From Salvia splendens (taxonomy: Eukaryota > Streptophyta > Magnoliopsida > Lamiales > Lamiaceae), in the NCBI RefSeq assembly GCF_004379255.2, contig NC_056046.1:7192001-7256000 (forward strand): a stretch of 64,000 nucleotides of DNA, written 5' to 3'. Below are positions 57,543 through 64,000 of the stretch, piece by piece. Positions within the stretch are counted from its first letter, which is position 1; each line of letters starts with the position of its first letter. The position numbers were made by a program, and so were the translations under genes. The notes under the pieces are model-generated. The model saw only the letters and a list, made by a program, of their open reading frames with translations, made no database searches and was not told the DNA's origin.

Positions 57543-59219
57543 TCAAGGTAGGAACCATAAAACCACGAAGAGAGTTGAAAGTAGAAGCTCTGGCGAGGTA
57601 TCTCCTCCTGGATCAAACGCCCACCGAATAGTTGTGCGTCTCCCTTCATCATTTCCACCCAAAATCACCAATAGAGAACCGTGTTGGGTATAAGATATGG
57701 TGGACACCCCTGCCATATTGTTGTCGTGACAATTTAACGCAAAAATGAAAAGTTTTGCCATACCTCCATGAATGCTCAAACACGGCGTGTCATTTCCCGG
57801 AGGAATCAACCTTGCATCGGCGGCGAGCGACGGTAATCGAGGATTCATACTTGTAACATTACTGACATTCAAATCCACATAGACACAAACAAGTGCTTGC
57901 GAACCGGAGTGAGCATCACCTGTCTTACCCAATTCTTCTGCTTTTAATTTAAGCTCATCCTCAAACAACCTTCGCTTCTCTTCCATTTCCTCTTGACTAT
58001 CCTGTTTTTTCATATCCAATCCAGCCTCGATGCCATCAACAAGGCTCTGATTCTCCATGCTCTCTCTCTTGTTCGGCTTCTCACTCAACACACTGAAATC
58101 TTTTTCTTTCTGCTCTAAACTAGATCGAAGGGCTTCGGTTTTATTTCCTTTCTCCAGCAAAGTCGCTACATCATCTTTCATCTCCAATTCCTTATGTGTT
58201 GGAACACTAATATCATCAATCTTCTCGTCATATGCCTCGACAAGCACTTGCAGCGGCGTATTGTTGGTCTTGATGATCTCTTCCAGGGACTCGTCATTTG
58301 GTACAACAAGATTAGCACTCCCATTGTGAGCAACGTTGTCGGGAACATCCTCAGCTAGATTATCGTCATCAATATTCTCCTCAAACAATGCATTCACGCA
58401 GGCGAGAAGGGCGGCTTGCTCCAATCTACAACTACGTAACTTCTTGTTGAAATCACTTACGACAGCTAGTTGGGCCGGGCAAGGCGAACGAACCTTGAGA
58501 CTGGGGGCAACAACAGGCAACGTCGTTGTACGGTGACCCAACGATCGGTCGCGCGGTGGTGGCTGGTACATAGGCTGTGTGTGCAACTCTTTCGGTGAAT
58601 CCCAACAGGTAGGCGAGTGCGTAGGTTGGTCAGAAGTTTGACTGGTCACCAGCGTGGGCTGACTGTATAGGTCCCGCGGTGGCTGTTCGGTGGAGTAGCG
58701 GGGCCGGTGGGAGGGGGGCTGGACTCGCAGCGCTCTCACCTCCTCCTGAGGGTGAGGTCGATCCCTGCACGTCTTCGAGCGTCGGGGCCGGTCAAAAGGC
58801 AGGTAGCCGCGGTCCTGCTGTTGCGCCGGTGGACAGCGGCGATTGGTTCGATGTTTGGGCGGATTCCAGCAACTCAGTGGACGCGGCGGTGGCTGATCAT
58901 AATCCGAGTATCCATGCGATGCCCGGTGAGGCGGTGGTTCCCAACAAGAGGGCTGCCGCGTCGGTGGAGGGTCATAGGGATCGAAATCCTGGAGTTGGTA
59001 TCTCGGTCGTGGGCGACGATCAGGTGGATCCAAGTGGTGTGAGACGTAGGGTGATTCTGGATCAGGCCACGACGGTGAACGGAGTACTTCCACCTTGCTG
59101 CTCGGAGGGTCCCAACAGGTTACACTGCGAGGTTGGGCCAGTTGGTAGGGACGGAATGGCTGTGTGGCTTGAGAGACGTCGTATTGACGACGACGATAGC
59201 CGACGTAGTCGTATGACAT
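57543..59219 (-). CDS. Unplaced 558-aa protein with CW-x-P motifs, encoded by the LTR element
   Basis: One open frame fills the interior, from 33 bp after the 5' LTR to 30 bp before the 3' LTR. I do not recognise the family. Residues 1-250 are rich in Pro, Arg, Tyr and Gln with a spaced Cys-Trp motif: C-W-D-P-P (35), C-W-E-P-P (92), C-W-N-P-P (117) and C-W-D-S-P (205), usually preceded by Ser or Thr. A Leu/Cys segment lies near 262-280. Residues 280-430 are acidic and Lys/Glu-rich, likely coiled coil. Residues 440-558 are more globular, with V-Y-V-D-L-N-V and R-W-A-F-D-P-G-G. No zinc knuckle or enzyme motif is visible. It may be a divergent gag-like structural protein, or a captured host sequence. 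Confidence 0.7.
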   Translation of the reverse strand: MSYDYVGYRRRQYDVSQATQPFRPYQLAQPRSVTCWDPPSSKVEVLRSPSWPDPESPYVSHHLDPPDRRPRPRYQLQDFDPYDPPPTRQPSCWEPPPHRASHGYSDYDQPPPRPLSCWNPPKHRTNRRCPPAQQQDRGYLPFDRPRRSKTCRDRPHPQEEVRALRVQPPSHRPRYSTEQPPRDLYSQPTLVTSQTSDQPTHSPTCWDSPKELHTQPMYQPPPRDRSLGHRTTTLPVVAPSLKVRSPCPAQLAVVSDFNKKLRSCRLEQAALLACVNALFEENIDDDNLAEDVPDNVAHNGSANLVVPNDESLEEIIKTNNTPLQVLVEAYDEKIDDISVPTHKELEMKDDVATLLEKGNKTEALRSSLEQKEKDFSVLSEKPNKRESMENQSLVDGIEAGLDMKKQDSQEEMEEKRRLFEDELKLKAEELGKTGDAHSGSQALVCVYVDLNVSNVTSMNPRLPSLAADARLIPPGNDTPCLSIHGGMAKLFIFALNCHDNNMAGVSTISYTQHGSLLVILGGNDEGRRTTIRWAFDPGGDTSPELLLSTLFVVLWFLP

Positions 59220-59252
59220 GTCGACGGACTGAAGCGTGGCTGTGGTGGATGA

Positions 59253-59825
59253 TGTGGACTAACGTTAGAAACCAAATAGCCCTGAGGCTGAGACTCCACA
59301 TTGCAGCGATGTTTATTTGCCTCATGAACCATTCGCTCTTGCGTGTGCTGCAAATAAAACTTAAGACGAGAAAGAATCTCATCTCAAGTACGCAGTGCTA
59401 TGATGTTAAGGACCTAAATCCCTAACGATCCGATAAAACGGACAATAACGAGATAAAGATAATCCGGCGCTCGTGAGGGTCGGCGGAGATAAAGATCTGG
59501 GCGACTGTGCGCGGGTTCCAACCCGTCGGGCAACGGCTACAGATCAGATATACGTTCCGGCTGTGCGCGGAGACCTTCCGTCGGGCAGCAGGTAGCGTAA
59601 GGAATTAGGGATTCAAAGAATCACACGTGGACTTGGCCAAAATAATATTGTATTTCATTGAATGAATATTATGGAAGACTCCACACATATTTATAATATG
59701 TGTGGATACAAAAAAGATATGCTAAATCCCTATAATATCTAAACAAAATAATAAAAGAAGATATGCTAAATCCCTATGATATCTAAACAAAATAATTATA
59801 ATAGAAGAGAGTTAGGATCATATCA
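59253..59825 (-). repeat. Upstream (5') LTR of the non-autonomous element
   Basis: 573 bp, same length as the other copy and differing at five positions by eye, all C/T or G/A. Its TATAAATA box lies at plus-strand 59688-59695 and would drive transcription leftward into the ORF. Confidence 0.88.
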
Positions 59826-60083
59826 TATGATTTGAACATTAATTACACTCGACAAATAAAAATACTGTCAGTAGAGGTCTATCATACAAGACCTCAAACG
59901 ACATAGTGCTTGCTGCAATGTGAAACCATACATTTGTACAACACATTCTGTGAGACCATTGGACACGCAGTGATAGGCCGAGCTCATATGGAGCTTCATA
60001 CAAGTGGTCTCAAATAACATCAACAACTAAAAAAACTAGAAGGCAGTAGTAGACTAGCTCCTTCCACAAACAGCTTCGTGTTC

Positions 60084-63000
60084 TTATCCATTTGATGCTA
60101 GCAAGTTGCTTATCGATTTTGAATATTTATCGAACTGCAAAAATAATCAAAATTAAAGGGAAAGAAATACACTTAGTAAGATAACATAAATTGCAGCGTC
60201 AACTCCAAAACAGTAGCTACTTGAGTTGCCTTTTGTAAACCATGTCTAAACCAATGTTGCGTTTGCTTTGAGGTATAAGGAAAATATGGGATATCGTTTT
60301 TATCTTTTAAATCCCTGTTTTCTTTTTCATCCTTATCTATAAAAAAGGATTTCACCCTTTCCTATACCTTATTGTCCCTCAAATGAGAGATAATATTAGG
60401 GTGAACTCATTTTTTATAGACAAGGATGCAACATAAAGTATCAGCACTGTTGTGGATGCATTCCAGAATATGAAGATAGTTATAGCCAAGACACAAAATG
60501 TTACGAGCATCTGTGAAAATAACTTTTAAATAAGTACCTCTGACACAATTTCTTCAGATTTATGGCCTAATTCTTGAATTTTAGCGTCTGCTTCCTCCCT
60601 AATGTTTTTTCTCTTCAAATTTATAGCTTCCGCCTGCAAAATGTTGACATACGTTAAATCTAAAACTGGCCATAAGTCAAACAGATAACATAAGCCACCA
60701 AAAGAATTTAATATATCAACCAACCTCAGCAACCACAGATTCCACATGTTTCTCCCTCAATTCTAATGCACGCCTCTTTGATTCCACTTCAAATTCGACA
60801 TTATTTACCTCCTTATCCGCCTCTTCTTGGCGCATAGCTTTCTCTTTCTCCAGTTGCCTCTTGTATTCTTTTAGCTGGTCCGCTGTTAACAGTCCAAATT
60901 AAGGAATCAGATCACAGAACTGATCATTACTGAAAACAGGTTAAAATATGCCCACCTTTTGATTGCATTTCTACAAGTTTTGCTTCCAGTGATTTAACTT
61001 GAACATCTTCGTCACTAAGCTTACTTTTGAGGACCTTCACTTCTTTCTCAACTGACTTTGCAGAACTTACCTGTTGGTAGTGCCGACAAAACAATCATGT
61101 ATCAAGCTTAAAACAGACCACTTGATTACATGGAAAATTGCCTTCACATGTTCCAAATGCCAGTTGGGACGGTATGATAATTTCAGAAAAATATGTTGAC
61201 TGTAAGTATTGGGCAAAAAGAAAAAAGAAAAAAGAAACCTGCTCTTGTACAGCCTGCATCTGACTTAAGTGCTTAGAGATTTTCTTGCAAGCCTGAGGAT
61301 CAGAATAGAATATCTCATCAATCTCACTACATATAATGTAAAATATATTTGCTTTTCAAATATACCATAAATAGAACTGAACTGCAGGACTGAATTTACA
61401 TGCTTTCACAAAATTATCAAGCGGCATTTTTATTCTACAATTTAGACCATTAAATGTGAAACATAGAAGACCTTAGCATAGGCCTCAAGCTTGGCAGTCT
61501 TATCCTGAAAAGATTGTATTGCAGCTCTTTCAGCATCTTTCGCCTCAGCTAGGGCCAACTTATTCTCCTCCAAAGCCCTCTGAAATTATTGAAAATGAAT
61601 TAAAAAACTAGGATTTTAATGAAGCCTTTACTATCATCAGTCCACTTACTAAGGGGGAACATATTCAGGTATGAAATGTAAATACACTTTCTAAGACGGA
61701 AATTTAAAACTTGTTCCTCTTACGGAGTATGTAAAGATAGCCCATTCAAACCCAGAGGACAATGCACAAACAAAACCGAATAAGAACATGAAAGGCGGAG
61801 AAAATAAAGAACAATGAAAGGCAGACACAATAAATATCAGGCTAAATCATAATGTAGAAATGACAAGTGCAGATACTTTGGTAAAAATAACATCTGCCAA
61901 TCTGGAAAGAACATGACGACAGAAGTGTAATTCTTAAGGTGTAAGCTAATCCATGAAATCACACAGCAAGCAATATAAGACTTGTCTATGCATATCAAAG
62001 TCAAAGATTAACAATAAACACCTAAAAACAGACAAAACTTCTATGCAACCTAAACCATATGATGATTCATCCCTCGTAATATTACCGACCTATTAGCAAG
62101 CAGAAAATCCTATCAAGATTCATGTGGAAAAAAAGACATTATTATGCTCAGATAATTTTCTCATGCACCACAATGTGTTGTTCATATACAGCCTACCTTA
62201 TAAGGGTATACTTCACAAACTAAACTATGTCTGGCTAAAAAATCTGGCTTTCAAGGAATCAAGGATACAGTAGTGCCATGTAATATGATGCTAGCAGAAC
62301 CAGCAGAGAATGAACAGCAACTTAGCTAGCTTTTTGTTTGAAAATATTTTGAACATCGAGATATATATTACACTTCATCAAACTTAGTTGAGATTCAGAC
62401 TACAATTAATGCAGACATTACCTGAAGTTTGTCTGGTGATTGTACGATTTTAGAACGCAAACTAGCATTTTCTTGAACGCTTTGAACAAGGGCAAATTCT
62501 GCATTAGAGATCTGATAAGAAACGAATAAGATCAGAAGGGTCCTGGTTGATTGTGTCCACACCAGTTTGTAACTTGATGGGGACAGCCCAAAAAACTAAA
62601 GCATGTATTCCAATAAAAAGTTAAGGAGTAGGTTATAGGACTTTGCTCAAAATGTGAAAATCACAAAGGAAAATGTAAAATTGTTTGTTAATGGATAATG
62701 CAAAACCTCATAAAAATGTATAGTGGATCAGAGTACTCCACATCAGAGAAACCAAGTTAACTCAACAAAGAGACGCGCCAAACAAGATGCCAAACCTTCT
62801 CATCAGTTTCTTTGCCCTTCTCCTTCAATTGCTTGATCGTAGTCCTCAACGTCGCTTGATGCTTGTTGAGTTCATCAACTGTCTGATGCAATTCCTTAAT
62901 CTTCAAACTCAATTCCTGCACAACCGGCAAGTCCTGCTCTCTTAACTCCTCAATCTCTGCTATCTCTGCATTCAACTGCAATATCCAAAGATAGTTAAGA

Positions 63001-63703
63001 CATGTTTGCAGTATACCTATCAAATCCCCAAACAAGCACCAGCGTAAACATCATGAAGCACCTGCAAAATTCTAGCTTCAGCAGCTAGCTTCTGCTGCTC
63101 AAAATGTTCCAGATCGTCGAAAATAGGCTTCAATAGCTCCATTTTTCCGTTCCTAAACATTATAATCAGTTCAAATCATGCACTGCTCCAGTTTCCAACA
63201 GTTATATCAGTACTGAATCATGATAAGAAACTGGTTTGCAATCACCTGTGGAGGTGAAAATTGAGAAGGGCGCTGAGGAAGACCTCGGTGCGGTCAGCCT
63301 CCGGCTTAATCAAGTCTTTAGGGGTGAAGGATTTGGGACACCTAATAGCCGCCAAAAGCTGTCGAAGCTTGACGTACAAATTCATGATCCGAATCGAGTG
63401 CAAGTGGTGTTCGGGGTTTTCGATATGCTCCAGCGCCTCAAATTCCATCTGCTCTTCGTCGTCCCTGGAAATTCGTAATCGATAACTTGAAAACGAGAAA
63501 TCTAGAATTGATTGCAGATTTAGGTTAGGGTATTTAGCTTACTTGAGTATGTCCATGAAGATGAGGATGTGAGAGTAGAGTTTGCAGATGAAGTCGGGGT
63601 CGGGGCGGAGGAGTTCGGACTCCGACACGACGGCGATCTGGGACGCGGCCAGTACTACGACGATTTCGTGGCGGGGAAGCCTGGGATAATCGAATTTCGA
63701 CAT
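60084..63703 (-). CDS. NUF2: Kinetochore protein NUF2
   Basis: Subunit of the NDC80 complex that links kinetochores to spindle microtubules. Eleven exons on the minus strand: 63703-63543, 63464-63246, 63152-63062, 62975-62796, 62511-62422, 61579-61472, 61292-61239, 61070-60956, 60882-60725, 60633-60538, 60134-60084. They total 440 residues, the usual plant length. The N-terminal calponin-homology-like domain starts M-S-K-F-D-Y-P-R-L-P-R and includes P-D-F-I-C-K-L-Y and R-I-M-N-L-Y-V-K-L-R. From residue 157 on, nearly all exons encode heptad-rich coiled coil. The ATG at 63703 is the first in frame. A consensus E2F site lies 116 bp upstream, fitting cell-cycle control. An LTR element lies 258 bp past the stop codon. 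Confidence 0.95.
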
Positions 63704-63818
63704 TTCCTTCTCCTTGCTCACACCAACTGTTTGTGTTTTGAGCGAAGTGAAGTGAAATTAAATCTGTAGCGCAAATTATTCAAATTGAAATCCATTCAGC
63801 AGATCAAACCCTTGTGGA

Positions 63819-63826
63819 TTTCCCGC
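63819..63826. promoter_or_regulatory. E2F-type site upstream of NUF2
   Basis: TTTCCCGC matches the plant E2F consensus TTTSSCGC. It lies 116 bp upstream of the NUF2 start codon. GGCCCA and GCCCAA motifs, common near proliferation-linked genes, lie further upstream at about 63925 and 63972. Confidence 0.6.
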
Positions 63827-64000
63827 TTCTTCTAGAATCTGGATTTAAATTAGTTATTGATTTTTATTTTTATTTTTGCAAAAATTAAAATTATGAAAAT
63901 TTGTTGATGTTTGAACATTATGAGCCCAATCTTGATTCAGACCGGCCCGTTAAAAATAGCGGGTGGAAACATTGGCCCAAATGATTTTTGCTTTACTGTT
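63827..64000. other. Upstream flank of NUF2 at the window edge
   Basis: Short non-coding sequence with GCCCAA/GGCCCA motifs. No other gene begins before the window ends. Confidence 0.5.

Larger units (their letters stand above)
56940..59825 (-). mobile_element. Non-autonomous LTR retrotransposon, 2886 bp, with an unplaced protein
   Basis: Two direct repeats of exactly 573 bp (56940-57512 and 59253-59825) flank a 1740-bp interior. On the minus strand the repeats begin TGATA and end TCCACA, fitting the TG...CA rule. A purine tract CCGTGGGGGAGT (57513-57524) abuts the downstream LTR, which sets the orientation. I count five differences between LTRs, all transitions. Flanks are TATAA (56935-56939) and TATGA (59826-59830), a 5-bp target duplication with one mismatch. 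A clear tRNA primer site is not visible. No protease, reverse transcriptase or integrase is encoded, so it must depend on another element. The insertion lies about 250 bp downstream of NUF2. Confidence 0.87.

Noticed and set aside
58679..59425. 248-codon plus-strand frame opposite the 558-aa ORF
   Set aside because: It runs across the LTR boundary and lacks the ordered composition of the minus-strand frame, which fits exactly between the LTRs and ends at the purine tract.
1..64000. CRISPR arrays, bacterial operons, riboswitches
   Set aside because: The sequence is plant nuclear DNA with spliceosomal introns; no regular spaced repeats of CRISPR type were seen.

Overview
The window is nuclear DNA of a flowering plant, most likely a eudicot. 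The genes have many GT/AG introns, the plant-only ribosomal stalk protein P3 is present, and there are an HKT1 sodium transporter, an alpha-expansin and a SPARK-type receptor kinase. Intergenic DNA is AT-rich and full of Stowaway MITEs (ends like TACTCCCTCCGTCCC). A Lamiales source is only a guess. I read no tRNA, rRNA or CRISPR array.

Layout. 1-4250: an orphan, damaged exon of a Shaker K+ channel, then a complete three-exon HKT1-type gene (minus) whose 5' end is tandemly duplicated. 8475-9368: RPP3 (minus). 12221-17513: a 12-exon chloroplast IBA57/YgfZ-like folate-binding protein (plus). 17993-19259: a DnaJ/HSP40 with a short J-domain (minus). 22199-24484: a SPARK receptor-like kinase (plus). 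28200-35828: a bHLH subgroup Ib gene (plus) split by a complete, apparently very young Copia retrotransposon (28347-33500). 38007-45106: a 20-exon importin-beta family gene (IPO4/IMB4 type, minus). 45373-52870: a second complete Copia element with long LTRs holding a ladder of drifting hexanucleotide repeats. 52940-54040: a Stowaway MITE split by a PIF/Harbinger-like element that carries a gene-like ORF. 54546-54863: a Mutator-like MITE. 55412-56170: expansin A13-like gene (minus). 56940-59825: a non-autonomous LTR element coding for a 558-aa protein I cannot place. 60084-63703: the kinetochore gene NUF2 (minus, 11 exons).

How it fits together. The genes are independent housekeeping, transport, signalling and cell-wall genes, not a pathway cluster. 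Two neighbour relations resemble Arabidopsis, from memory of locus numbers: DnaJ next to SPARK kinase (At1g11040/At1g11050), and IBA57-like with NUF2 (At1g60990/At1g61000; here about 43 kb apart). The three LTR elements together cover about 15.5 kb, roughly a quarter of the window.

Most interesting: the copia insertion that breaks the bHLH gene with indistinguishable LTRs and a clean target duplication; the unplaced 558-aa protein with a repeated Cys-Trp motif; the gene-carrying PIF-like element nested in a MITE; the hexamer ladder in the 7.5-kb copia; and the HKT1 5' duplication, which adds a second TATA box and an out-of-frame overlapping uORF. Exon boundaries were placed by hand from GT/AG sites and reading frame; all summed coding lengths are whole codons.
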